From NCBI RefSeq assembly GCF_035083965.1, contig NC_089726.1, forward strand, positions 24,350,559 through 24,414,558: a stretch of 64,000 nucleotides of DNA, in the 5' to 3' direction. Positions 35,160 to 46,202 of this stretch are shown piece after piece (the stretch's first letter is position 1; every line of letters starts with the position of its first letter). The stretch comes from Branchiostoma lanceolatum (lineage: Eukaryota; Chordata; Leptocardii; Amphioxiformes; Branchiostomatidae). The notes beneath the pieces are model-generated. The model did no database searches, was not told the origin of the DNA, and worked only from the letters and a program-made list of their open reading frames with translations. Both the position numbers and the translations under genes were made by a program.

Positions 35160-36150
35160 TACGTATATCCTCCTGTAGGCATGTTGAGACAGTGCGTGGA
35201 GACGTCTCGGAGGCATCGCGCGGAGGCGTTAATCCAACTTTCTCTGGTTTCTTAATAATGTCAGTCTTTTTTGAAAGGTTTCAGAAAGTCTTTTTACGGC
35301 GGCCTGGCTTGAGCAGTTAGGTTTATGAACTTTCCCATACGCCAGTTGAATTTTGCAACTTTCGCCTTATCCCCAGCGTGGTGAAAAAAGAGACCGCCTG
35401 GGTCCCATCGTTCGAACCAGGAGTTCGAAATTGAATTACATCATATTTGGCGATTTTTATAAAGTCATTTTCTTGTAATGAATAAAGGAAAACCTTTATT
35501 GTACATTCGTGCCCCGAGGGGCTAGATACAGGTCGTTTAACATAAACCTAACTAACATGTAAGTGACATACACAGTGAAATAAATACAGTACATAGTTAA
35601 ACATAACGTTACTTGATAGACGAAAGAGATAAGCTAAGCTGATCCAGTAGAGTCAACTTCTTCTCGCTTCTTTGTACATGTGTAGATGTATGAGCAGATC
35701 ATGTTTCTTCTACAAGGGTTGTCTAGACGCAACGAAATATAAATTTATCCGTTGCGTTTAAATATTCAAAGTATGGAAATTTCTCATTTATACGTTTGAA
35801 AAAAAAAACCTCCGTCTTTAGGTACTTGGTTGTTATCACGTCACTTATCATATTGTATTTTGTAGCAGATCCCCTGCAGCTTCTCATGTATAACAAGAAA
35901 TGGGTTTTGTGAACAACCTCCTTAATAACACGGCAAGATTGTTGTATCAGTAAGGAAAACTAGTATTTGTCCGGCATGATGGGGCCGGTATTGGGTGTTA
36001 AGCTGTGGCTAGACTTTTCAATCCCCGGCTTGTGCCCCCAGCTAATGAATTACAGTAAAATGACCTCGAGAATACCCGCTTTGACAGGGATCACGCATCA
36101 TTAATATTCAGGAATGTTGTTAGGTAGATCGTGTTGGGGTTGATGGAAAG
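35160..36150 (-). repeat. Rearranged copy of the coding-like repeat with LINE 3' tail
   Basis: 35,170-35,480 matches 61,600-61,905 (coding-like block, here frameshifted) and 35,484-35,760 matches the LINE 3' tail at 61,905-62,170 ('cgtgccccgaggggctagat'). 35,950-36,150 matches 61,340-61,560, but lies after, not before, the coding-like block, so the order differs from the other copies. 36,150-36,590 holds nothing recognised. Confidence 0.7.
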
Positions 36151-36590
36151 AGCGTTCCAGTACTACGTTGGACCACTCGGTTTGGTTATGGTAAGGTTTT
36201 CCCTTCGTTGGACAGTTTTTTCCCACCCCATACTCCACTTAGTGAAGGTATCCGTCGTTTGTGCTGTAGTACCACCCTTTCCACCAACCCATTATTTTGA
36301 TCGTAATGATTTTCCCCAATTCGCGATCATTCCCTGTCTATCTATACATCAAAAACTGTAGTTGATACGGTCTATGCGTTACAGAATATTTAGAATGAGG
36401 ACATGTGGAGACTAGGAGCTTTTTCTTTAGTGATAGGAATGCTTATGTGACTCAGGGAAAGTCGATCATTTTTTTCTATTTCATTCAAAGATAACAGAGA
36501 CAAAGACAAAGTGGCGCTGCACTCAAGTTTTACAACTTATTTTGCCAACGCCACTTAACAAATATACAAACTTATAGATATATCTTTAGG

Positions 36591-36652
36591 TCTATATACA
36601 TATATATACATACATATACACACATACATATACACATATATGTTTATATATA
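36591..36652. repeat. (TA/CA)n microsatellite
   Basis: An irregular atatac / acatat dinucleotide-rich run directly precedes the satellite-like array. Confidence 0.85.
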
Positions 36653-36698
36653 ACATTGGTAAACTACGACGCCAACTTATCTATGATATTCGTTAACA

Positions 36699-37500
36699 GG
36701 ACACTGCACGAAATGGCCACGTATCCTGAGGGATCCAACGTATCCGGAATCGGGCCTCATGGCGTTTGCGAGCGAATCCGGAAAAATCCCAGTTCACTGC
36801 TCGGATACTGAGGTGCTTGCAGATCTGACCAATTTCGACGCCATATTCCTCTGGATACGTGATGCGCCTCGGATACCCGAAAATATTTGTGCGGATCCCT
36901 CGTTTTTTTATATTCGGAATGTTCGGATTGTTTTTATGTCTGTAGTTGTCTTGGATCCTGACGAATAAATACACACGGCACGGCATGATCTCATTTCCTG
37001 ACGAATCCAGCAGATCCGGAATTATGCATTATAGCAGACACGGAACGTTTCCGATTGAATCCGATGCACCTCAGATCCGACAATTCCGGCGCCGTATACG
37101 TCTGGATCCTTCATACGTTTCGGGTACAGATACGGAACGTTTCCGAGCAAATTCAGACAAATACCAGGTACAGCTCAGATCCGGCAATTCCGACGCCGTA
37201 TACGTCTGGATCCGTGATCCGATATTTGTGCGGATCCTTCGTTTTCAGATATTTGTCAATATGGCAGAGATAATCGGATTGTTTGTTTGTCGGTAGTTGC
37301 TTCGGATCCTAACCAACAAATACACACTGCACGGCATGATCTCAGATCCTGAAAAATCCAGCGGATCCGCAATCGTGCATCATAGCAGATACGGAACGTT
37401 TCCGATTGGATCCGATGCACCTCAGATCCAACAATTCCGACAAATCCTGACGTATCCGGGATACGGATTCGTGTCCAATCTCCCACAAGACACTGCGTGT
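36699..37500 (+). repeat. ~351-bp satellite-like repeat, about 2.3 units
   Basis: The array starts with 'acactgcacgaaatggcc', the same terminal sequence as the palindromic MITE at 50,350. The motif 'ggatcct' preceded by 'ggattgttt.t.tgtc' recurs at 36,953 and 37,304, giving a 351-bp period; the units share 'acggaacgtttccgattg' and 'gatgcacctcagatcc'. The first unit is shorter (about 254 bp). The short word gatccg/atccg is strongly repeated within units. Long frames crossing it are by-products of the repeats. 37,501-38,299 holds no recognised feature. Confidence 0.8.
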
Positions 37501-38299
37501 CATGACGTCAGGCGCGAGAAACGGTTTTGTCGGTGAACAGCACGGAAACAAGAACGGCGTTTCATCACTCTCTGTGCTTAACATGGCATCGTCAGAGTCT
37601 ACCATGGTCGACCAGTGATTTTTAGTGACTTGAGAGTCGAAGGGGATTCGGTGTAAACTCAAACGCGCGGCATTGCGAAGTAGTCTTCTTCATGCATGCA
37701 ATATTCGTCGCCCCCCTCCCCCTTGTAAAGTTGGTAGGGAGTCGATTCATCATTTAAAGGGACTGCCCTTTGGTAAGTACAAATTGGAAAATTCCTGTTT
37801 CTAACTAGTTTGAACGTCAGTTATCCTCCTATTGTGGCTTGACATATCATAGCATTTGCATGACATTAAGAATTGTCCAGTCGACCTGCACTTCTACACC
37901 GTTAGGATCTAGGAAATTTATAGCTTTCAATTTGTTCGTTCTTGCCAATGGTCAACAGACATTTGTGTCTGGTTAACGTTTCAGATACAACATAGCAAGC
38001 GGTTGAGGGAAAGATAATTAAAGATATCCTGTGACGGAAGAGAATGTCATAAGTATTTGTCCCACAAAGGTCCCACAGTTTGTGGATAGTGAGCTGGAAC
38101 TTATGTGGAGGTAGTAGTGTGTTTCAGTGATTATTGCATTCAGTTATAGCTGTACATGTTTGATCAATATCATATTCAAGTTATGAATGTAAGTTTTACG
38201 TATTCAATTAAACGATGCCAGATTCATTTTTTACAAATGTGATTATGTGATATGTTTAATATTTGTCATTGTTTCCCTTTATATATATATCCTATACAG

Positions 38300-38692
38300 C
38301 ATCGGCAGATACTTCCTTCACAAATGCAGCACATGTTGTGAGGACCTTAGCTTGGCTTGGAACAAAGCAATCAGCTGTCAGATGCTCAGAGTACCTCAGG
38401 CTCCTTCGGTAAGGCTTAAGTCCATCATCGGTACACTTCAATGTTAGCTGAGACAGGCATGATAGATACTCATTGTCTCTTGTTTTTTGTTAGCTGCTGT
38501 GATGAAACGAAGCCCACCACAGCAAGGAGGTTATATATTATATATAACCTCCTTGATCACAGTTATGTCAAAATCATGTGACATGTTACTTAAATACTAA
38601 GTATGTGAATTGATATTTATTCATCATTTGGTTTTATCATATAGGAACTGGTTCATCACAAGATGAACTCCAAGCTGAGTCCAACATGCTAG
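38300..38692 (+). other. Two candidate exons, possibly of the 34,962 gene
   Basis: 38,300-38,408 has an acceptor (cctatacag) and donor (TTCG|GTAAGG) and is open in the frame starting 'IGRYFLHKCSTCCEDLSLAW'. 38,645-38,692 has an acceptor (atcatatag) and continues in phase ('ELVHHKMNSKLSPTC') to a TAG stop. A second frame in the latter exon is also open, to 38,820. No domain is recognised. Linking these to the exon at 34,962 is speculation from strand and spacing. Confidence 0.25.
38523..38555. repeat. Perfect 33-bp palindrome
   Basis: CAAGGAGGTTATATAT is followed by one T and then its exact complement. It lies in the interval between the two candidate exons. It could be a hairpin end of a Helentron-like element whose body is lost, or a cruciform site. 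Confidence 0.9.
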
Positions 38693-39499
38693 ATACAGAA
38701 GAAATCAGCCTTGCCTGTACCTTACCAAGAGTGCATGGAAGAAGTGAACTCAGATGTAGTCAGAGAATGGGGACAGGACGATTATACACATGCAGTTCCA
38801 CGGCATATACTACTTACGTGTAAAATGTGGCGTGTCATCATGGGAGTTTTTTCATACAGTATAATGTTACTTTGAAGATTCTATTTTTAACCTCTGTGTT
38901 TGAAATTATTTGTATCTGATATCTTTTAGACGAAGAGCTGGCCACAAATAAGGCTTTCATTACTTTAGTAGAATATGTAGAACATGTAGAAATTTTTGGT
39001 CCAAGTGCACTATACGGCAGTTTATATTACCACCATGATGTGATGGTTGTTAATTGTAATTTATAACAATTGTGCTTACACAACCCCAATTTTCCAGCAT
39101 TAACCTGCATATACAGAGGTGCTTTGAGTATGTGGATATCCCTCGGCCTGTCTTAAACAAAATGGATTATTTAGCCACATAGAACTTCCGTATTGTATTT
39201 GATAGTTTTTGAACTTAGAAATGCATATATGTTGAAATATGAAATAATGTTACATTCAGGCTTTCCCAAAACTTCCTGTCATTGAATAATAATGTTTTGG
39301 GTATCGTTAAATTAAGAATGAACGCGTATTTATGAATAATCAACCATTCTATCAAACTTTGTGTGTTTGTTTTGTACGTATTCGTGGCAAATACAAACAT
39401 ATTCAGAGTCACAATATGTCAAAGATTGTAGAAAGTCTGTATGTTTGATCAGTCTGTATCCGTGGCAAATACATACTGTACGTATCTGTCAGGATCTTG
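38693..39499. other. No recognised gene
   Basis: AT-rich interval apart from an exon-like open stretch to about 38,822. No repeat partner within the window was noticed. Confidence 0.5.
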
Positions 39500-40049
39500 G
39501 GCAATTTCGTGCAATGTACGGCCCCATATCCGTGGAAAATTCCTATTTTTTATTCCTCCGGATCTGAGGTTCCGGATCACAGTCCGCTTGTATCCGTCAG
39601 TATCCGCAATTTTCTTTTAAAAAATACAGAAAACTTCCTGTACGTATCCGTCAGGATCTCTGGCATTTCCGTACAGTGTACGGCTCCGTATCCGTCGAAA
39701 ATACCTCATTTTCGGATTCCTCCGGAAATATTCCCAAACCGGTGCGGAAATTTTCGGATCCGTTAGGTTGGATTCGTCAGTATCCGTCAGTATCCGCCCA
39801 AAATACAGAAAAATCCCTGTACGAATCCGTCAGGATCTGTGGCATTTCCGTACAGTGTACGGCTCCGTATTCGTCGAAAATACCTTACTTTCGGATTCTT
39901 CCGGAAATATTCCATGTACCGGTGCGGAAATTGTCGGATATCTTACACGAATCCGCATGTATCCGTCAGTATCCGTCAGTATCCGACAAAAATACAGAAA
40001 AATACCGGTACGTATACGCCGGGAAACGAGGCCATTTCGTGCAGTGTAC
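39500..40049 (+). repeat. Satellite-like array with ~162-189 bp period, related to the palindromic MITE
   Basis: The motif gtacggctccgtatcc (or variants) recurs at about 39,516, 39,678, 39,857 and, as the closing gtac, 40,046, giving spacings of 162, 179 and 189 bp. Each unit contains 'cctccggaaatattcc' and 'ccggtgcgga', both present in the palindromic MITE at 50,350-50,539, and a short internal run of (atccgtcagt). The array closes with 'gaggccatttcgtgcagtg', the MITE terminus. Confidence 0.8.
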
Positions 40050-40164
40050 AATTGATACTCATAAGGGAGGCTATGGTTATCTGTAAGTGTATGTGTGCGG
40101 AGTGCCACACATGTACACGCTGTCCCGGCTTCTATTTGGCTTTTGTTGTGTCCATGTATGTCCT

Positions 40165-40950
40165 TTTTTATCTCCATGAAAAATGGAGATATTGTTTTTG
40201 GCGTGTCTGTGTGTGTATGTGTGTTTGTGTTTGTGTTTCCGGACTATTGTAGGCAGCATAACTCAAGAACCTCTGGATGGATTACAATGATATTTGGTAT
40301 GTGGGCGGGTGTTGTGAGGCCGAAATTCAAGGTCGATTTTGGGCCCCCTGGTATGTGACCTTGGTACTGCAGCAGAATTTCCGTTTTTGTATCTTTTGAC
40401 CTGGATGTGCTGTGGTCTTGATTTTTGGGTGACAGATAGCTTGTGATGTAATTAAGAAATGGTGTAGGTTTTGGCCCCCTAGCAGCTTGCTCTGGAACTG
40501 CAGGAGCCTTATTGTGAAAATCTTATAAGGAGAATAACTGAACAAGGGACAACAGATTTCCATGATATTTAGTATGCAGGTAGCTTAGACAGAGATGTAC
40601 ACAATGAAGTGCGCAAATTATGCTAATTGGGAATTAATTTGCATAGATAATGAGGAAATTCTATATTTGCAGTGTTTTCCATTATAAGACTCAAATACAT
40701 GTGACATATGTAGTTTATTGAAAGTGGAGCATCAACACATACCAATTATGCAAATAAATTCCTAATTTGCATAATTAATGCAAAAACACCAAAATTTATC
40801 AAATTGGAAAATTATAGCACTGTCAATATCGCAACATGTGTAAGTAAGATAAAGGTGTTTATGATTAAGCATATATTATGTAAATGAGTAAGTCATTTGC
40901 ATAAATAGAATTGTTCATGGAGATATGAGGTCGCGGAACTCTTGTTTCTG
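40165..40950. mobile_element. Helentron-like (HINE) element 2
   Basis: A hairpin at 40,170-40,190 (ATCTCCAT, loop gaaaa, ATGGAGAT) marks one end. The other end carries catggagat at 40,916-40,924, the complement of the outer stem arm, followed by 'gtcgcggaactcttgttt'. The interior has the same ~150-bp tandem-repeat units as 21,003-21,600 ('gcataactcaagaa', 'ctgcagcagaat') and repeated 'aatttgcataa' motifs. A short (GT)n run follows the hairpin. No coding sequence. Confidence 0.6.
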
Positions 40951-40959
40951 TTAGTGTTA

Positions 40960-41990
40960 GTCTTAGTGTTTGTAATTTATTTTGAAATACCAATAAAGGG
41001 AAAAAAAACATTGTCACAAATTGAAAAAAAAAACAATCGGAAAGTATATAAAAAAAGACAGAATATACAACCAACAATAGCTTATATAACAGATTACACC
41101 TTACAAATTGGTGTTCAGTAGTTGGGTTAAGTATGGAATAGCACTACGTTTGTATCTGTTTTATCTTGTGAAAGGAATGGTAAGCTGTAACCTCCCCTGT
41201 AAGCCCTTATTGTGGACTGATTCACGAGTTGGAGGTAGCCAGGGTCGAAATGTTTTTGAATTCAATAGGGACTTAGCGAATTTAAAACAAAGGGTCTCTC
41301 TGCTTCGGCTTCCAAAGTACATGTCGAGTCTGGAGAGTTCATCAGTATAGGAAATGTAGCTGGATCAAAGAAGTATTCTAAGAGCGTGCGTTTGGATAAG
41401 TTCAAGCTGGTCAGGTGATCGGATAAGTGCCTTTGCAAAGTTCAGGCAAAGCTGTTCTCTTCGCTGGTCTAGGTTAGGTATGTTCGGTATCCTGCACGCC
41501 TCAGGATATGAAGCATACGCTGAACGGTGTATTGTCTGGCACGCCTGTTTTTGGATGAACTCGATCCTGCGTCGCTGACTGACACTAAGTCCAGGATGCC
41601 AGGCGGGTGCTGCGTATTTACAACTTAGGCAGACAAACGTTATGTAAGTAGGTAAGTAGACTAACATAGTTCTTTTAGCATCGGTTGCGTTGTTTGACTG
41701 TTTGGTCGACGTGTGTATTCCAACAGAGATCGGTCTGGATGTACAGACATAGTAGTTTTACTGTCACCACCTTCCATTGCCTAGCCAGGGAGTCCTCACT
41801 TGCACTGTTAAGAAGGGCGAGTAATATCAGCGGGCCTACAACAGTTCATTGCGGAAGGCCACGGGTAGTTTCCTCCCAGTCTGAGCAAGTTCCCTTGTAC
41901 ACCACTCTCTTCTTCTTCTTCTATTTCCTAGCAAAGAGAAAGCAGCATATCCATAGGGCAAGTGAGCTTCGTAGACCTAACTTCATTAGT
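40960..41990 (-). pseudogene. LINE RT remnant, apparent chimera of two C-terminal copies
   Basis: From 41,960 downward the minus strand reads 'GLPQxTVVGPLI' (RT motif B), then jumps past the catalytic motif to 'YAAPAWHPGLSVSQRRRIE', 'PNIPNLDQRREQLCLNFAK'. At about 41,427 it passes into 'LELIQTHALRIL' and a second, similar but distinct segment ('FGSRSRETLCFKFAKSLL', 'WLPPTRESVHN', 'RYKRSAIPYLTQLLN'). The second repeats positions already covered, so two related LINE ends are joined. The 3' UTR runs to about 40,960. Confidence 0.7.
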
Positions 41991-42114
41991 TAGTAGTCAA
42001 TTTGGGCTGTAGGCTGAGGAAGTGATATGATAACAAATGATAACAATATGATAATTAATCAGAGAATGATGATAGTAATGATAGTAGTAAATGGTAACAA
42101 ATAGTAACAATACT

Positions 42115-42800
42115 CCAATAACATTGAGACCATTAGACACATTCAGGAACTCTACACAGACACCACAAGCTGCGTCCGAGTAGGAACAAACCGCTCAGAC
42201 TGGTTTTAACTCCTCAGCGGCGTTCGCCAAGGCTGTGTCTTGGCCCTACTGCTATTCAACGGTGCCATCGACCATGTGATGTCCAGGACTGTTGGCCGAG
42301 GCATGTGTGGAACCACCTACGGTGAACATACCTTCACAGACATGGACTATGATGACGATGTGGCGCTGCTCGCAGAACTTCTCGAAGCACTTGTACGTTC
42401 GAGATATTTTCAGCCGAGAGCCAAACCTGGGTCTAAAAGTCAGCTGGCTGAAGACTAAGTTTTAGTCTCTCAGTGACTTCCTTGATCTACCAACTTGCCC
42501 ACCGATCAACGGGGAGTCAGTCGAGGTGGTCCGACACTTCAACTATATTGGCAGGGCCATCACCCTAGACTGTAAGTCTGACCCAGATGTCAAGCGCAGA
42601 CTTGGAATCGCTTCTCCAGCCTTTGCCAGTCTTGACCGTGTTTGGCGTTCCAGACATCTCTCCAGAACGGTCAAGCTGAAGATCTACAACAACACCTTTC
42701 TGTTCGCCTCTACGGAGCTGAGTCATGAACTCTTACCAAGTCACTGAGACAGAAACTGGACTCCTTAGACACCCGTTGCCTGAGAAACATTGCAAGCTGA
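42115..42800 (+). pseudogene. RTE-like RT fragment with mutated catalytic motif
   Basis: The plus strand encodes 'ELYTDTTSCVRVG', motif B 'GVRQGCVLALLLFNGAIDH', 'TDMDYDDDVALLAELLEA' where active copies have YADD, then after a frameshift 'VRHFNYIGRAITLDCKSD' and 'SLDRVWRSRHLSRTVKLKIY'. The layout matches the RTE-type LINE at 26-29 kb but it is a different copy. Frameshifts lie near 42,455 and 42,715. Confidence 0.8.
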
Positions 42801-42984
42801 GTCACCAATCTCTTATGCTCGCTGTACGCCGGTCGCTAGCTTATCCGTTTACTTGCGTTTGTCGTTTCTAGCGCGTCCTTTACCATCTTTGTTCTTTGTT
42901 AGATCTTGGCAGCTGCAGCCCTTTGTCTTTCGCTCCCTCTCAACGTGTGTTGTTTGGCTCCCTTCCTATCCTGCACTAGCTTCC

Positions 42985-43172
42985 AAGTGGTGTCCACTCC
43001 TTCTTCTCTTGTTTGCGGTATCCTAGTATTTCTTTACTGGTGTCTGTGAGTACTTTGTGTACCCTTTCGCTAGTGACGTTTATATCATCAACCAGTATGT
43101 CTTCTAGCACCTGAAACCTGTTCTTGAGTTCCGCAGCAAACTGCCTCTTTACTGCTTGAATACAGCTGAGGG
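42985..43172 (-). pseudogene. LINE linker fragment between endonuclease and RT
   Basis: The minus strand is open and reads 'QFAAELKNRFQVLEDI', 'VHKVLTDTSKEILGYRK', 'KKEWTPL'. Arg/Lys-rich 'LGYRK...KEW' segments with 'LKNRFQVLE' upstream are typical of the endonuclease-RT linker in RTE-type LINEs. It is in the opposite orientation to the RT fragment just before it, so it is a separate copy. Confidence 0.65.
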
Positions 43173-43194
43173 TCAGATGTTGACTTCATACAAC

Positions 43195-44285
43195 AGGTTC
43201 ATACCATGGAATATCTTTCTTTCAGTTTGAATTTTGAATTATTGATATGTAGAAAAACGTACACTATCATAAAACTGCTAAAAAATCTAAGAGAATATAA
43301 TACCAAACAAACAGCCTACCTCATTATGCATATCATTTGAAATTATAATATCAAGTACAACAATGGTCTGGGCGACAACCGCTTATCTTTTTAAAGTTCC
43401 CTTCACGCTAGAACTTTGGTGTTGACGTCATATACTGTAAATTTAACTGGCGCCATACAGAGGGCTGCTGATTGGATGGCATCATACGCCAAGCAATTCT
43501 ACCTCGCTCTTCGTTCTACTTAGAAATGAGGTCATCTGTGCTAAAGAAAATTGCCTCAATCTTAAGATACTGTAAATCACTTTAATATAGCGGCAGGAAA
43601 ATATGGCGGTTTGGGGAAAATGGAGTAGGTCACTGCACTTAATTTTAACGGTTTGAACAAACATTACTGTCTCAAATATTAGTGATCAAATATTAGCGAT
43701 GATGAAATTTTAGCGGTTGACTAGTGACAGTTAAATCAGCTAAAATTAAGTTACAGCTAACAAATCAAGAATTACAGTACTTGAAATGTTATCAATCGTG
43801 AGGTTTTCAAATATTTTGTTGTACAGTGCAAGAATGTCCTTTGCCACAAAGTTAGTGTCATCTTGTTCTAAAATGAGACAACGTTCGAAATCTGTAAGAC
43901 GTCCCTGTTTCAGTTTGTCGGGGCTTCGGAGTATCACATGCAAACTCGGCTCTTTGCGATTATTGAGTTGACGGGTCTGTCTTTACGGCGTTTGGGAGAT
44001 ACAAAGGGTTTATCATTACTGCACTAATTGCAATGACAAGTAAATGTGCAGGCCATGTTGTTCTTGAAACAATATAACTTTCCGACCTTCCCTAAAGAAC
44101 GACTTCATGTTTTTAAAGTTTATTTTTCTGTTTAATTTATAAACACAATAGACAAAAAAGAGAACAGAAAATTAGCACCTTAGATATTAATATTCCCTAG
44201 TTTTCTCCTATATACTCCTGCTTTCTGCTGTATTCTTCTTTTGCCTATATCGTCCCGTTTTCTGCTATATTCTCCTAGTTTAACT
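43195..44285. mobile_element. Right portion of a second foldback-like element
   Basis: 43,200-44,160 repeats 17,570-18,250 in direct orientation ('catggaatatctttctttg', 'ggcgccatacagagggctg'), and 44,185-44,285 is the TTCTCC minisatellite end whose exact order of variants matches the inverted 17,220-17,310. The DIRS element starts right after it. A 208-bp MITE (43,570-43,777) sits inside. The left inverted end is missing. Confidence 0.75.
43570..43777. mobile_element. 208-bp TA-flanked MITE (Tc1/mariner-like)
   Basis: Ends are CTGTAAATC and, in reverse complement, CTGTAATTC, each next to TA (43,568-43,569 and 43,778-43,779). The paralogous sequence at 17,889-17,898 has a single TA and no insert, a clean empty site. 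TA duplication suggests Tc1/mariner. The interior repeats short words such as tatagcgg, ttaacggt and ttagcgat. Confidence 0.9.
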
Positions 44286-44379
44286 GGACAGACATGTTAT
44301 AGGATAGTCGTGCGCACGTCACGAAGAAAAAAGGATAGGAGTAAGGGGGTTGAAAGGGGTCGATGTGGGAGCTGGGAGG

Positions 44380-45440
44380 TCAAAGACCGAGGGAAAGCGA
44401 TACTCCAAGGACTGCGGACTTGGTCTCCAGAATGTAACCTTCCCTTGCTTCCACACTTCGCCAACCACCATGATGCGCGATAAGCCGGTCTGAGACACCC
44501 ATGGCTGCTGCAGTGCTTGCACCACCCGAACGAAGGCTGTGTAGACCGTATTTGGTGGAGTCCAAACCGATGGTTGACAGCATGGCGAGGACTTTTTCTC
44601 GAACCCAAGTGTAAGACATAGGATCTCGCCGTAGGAAGAGGTTGCCATTGTGGTTAGCAACCCTACGGAAAAGCTTGATGTGGCCGGAGGAGTTGGAGGA
44701 CTTGAGGAAACGTTTGAGTAGAGAGACAGGGCAGGAGACAGAGTCTGTTGCGGCAATGCAGATCCAGTGACCTTCTCTGAACTGGTCGTTTTTGCGTTTC
44801 TCAAGGAAGAGGGCAGCGTAGCCTTCGCAGAAACTCACGCCGTCTACATGCAGTTGGCTCAAGTCGTCCCAGCGTAGAAACCCGGAAAAGCCGACGACAA
44901 TGAGGCAGAGTGAGTGTCTGTAAGGAATCAATGTTCGTTGAAGGTGAGGTGTAAGTGGTACACAGCTGTCGGATGTTGCATGGAGTCAGGGGCAGCTTCT
45001 CGGAGGCCGGTCTCGCGAGGATTCGCTTGGCAGCTTGTAGGACTTGTGATGGTAGAGGGTGGGTGTGAGGTGACGGGTGGCCAGCTTTACGATGCGCCCA
45101 GGCGACGGCGAAGGTTACGGCTTCCAGTGGCGCGGCTGAACGAGAAGCTTGCAAGAGTTTAAGCAGGTACAGGGCCAGATGCGGACCGTGGGCTGGGAGG
45201 GATGGTAGTCCCTTGGAGAAGGCGAAAAGTTCCCAGCTGCGGAAATATCTAACGTACTTCTTGATGGTGCTGGGAGCTCTGTCGGCGATGATGATGGAAG
45301 GTAGACTGGAGGCCAGACTGCGAAGCTCTGGGTCTGTCAAGTCCTGGAGTTCAGGGTAGGGGCGGGAGGAGGCGATGGCTGGAGAGGGCGGAAGGAATGT
45401 GTGGGGGTGTGGAAGAGTTAGGATTAGAGAGAGAGGAGGT
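44380..45440 (-). pseudogene. DIRS tyrosine recombinase, one frameshift
   Basis: The N-terminal half has a SAM-like DNA-binding segment ('STIKKYVRYFRSWELF'). After a frameshift near 44,925 comes the catalytic half with Arg in 'GFLRWDDL', Lys in 'FLEKRKND', His-x-x-Arg in 'LHSLRSGGAS', a second His in 'AHHGGW', and Tyr in 'AREGYILE'. All expected catalytic residues of the family are thus visible. The protein would cut and rejoin DNA via the Tyr to integrate a circular cDNA. Apart from the single frameshift the gene is well kept, unlike the gag-RT part. Confidence 0.9.
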
Positions 45441-46202
45441 CGCCCGTCCTGGGAGTAAGGACATAGTAAAGGATAACAATATAAGACGAGTTCCCTCGAG
45501 GGCGAGTTATGGTAGGGACCACAATAACAAGAACAAGCTGGGTTCTAACAAGACAAAACAAAAAGGGCCAAGCTTGTTGGTAACAACACGGCGTTAGCTT
45601 CCAGTACGTGGTAACAACAAGTTGAGATAACTTAAGTGTAGATAAGTTCAAGGTAAGAATATAAAACTATAAGGGCAGCTAACAGTGCTGCAAAGTAACG
45701 CTAAGTAACTAGTTAATTCAAGGTGAAAATAACAATCTACTAAGTAAGCACTGCAAACTCATCCAACGGTAAAGAAGGTCCGGGGCTCACGTACAGAAGT
45801 CGTAGGTGATAACACGCAGAGAGGACCCAATGGTTGGTTAACACAGTTTAAGCAATAAAACTATAACAGTACTAACAGTGCTGCAACGTGACGCTAAGTA
45901 GCTAGGTGAGTCAACACGAAGGTAAACACCCTTCTAACGAGTAACGAAGGTAAACATCTTCTAAATAACCAATACTGACAGTTCCAAGTGAGAATGTCCG
46001 TAACACAGGAAGTTAAGTTGAAGGGTTGTTTGATGGTAACAGTCAGTAACGATGGCATACCGCCGGGTCGTGTAGAGCGTAAATACAACATGTGAGACGA
46101 CAGTCCAAACTAGCAGCCGCTCAGGAACGACGTCCAATGGGTCTGTAGGGCACGTAATAGATGGTAGTCTTAAGTGGACGAACGGCGGAGGGTAACAATC
46201 GT

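Noticed and set aside
36693..37662. Several overlapping open frames on both strands of 70-116 codons
   Set aside because: They span the 351-bp satellite-like units; the repeated word atccg avoids stops, and no domain is recognisable.
44241..45597. Plus-strand frames over the recombinase
   Set aside because: Shadows of the GC-rich minus-strand recombinase, which has all catalytic motifs.
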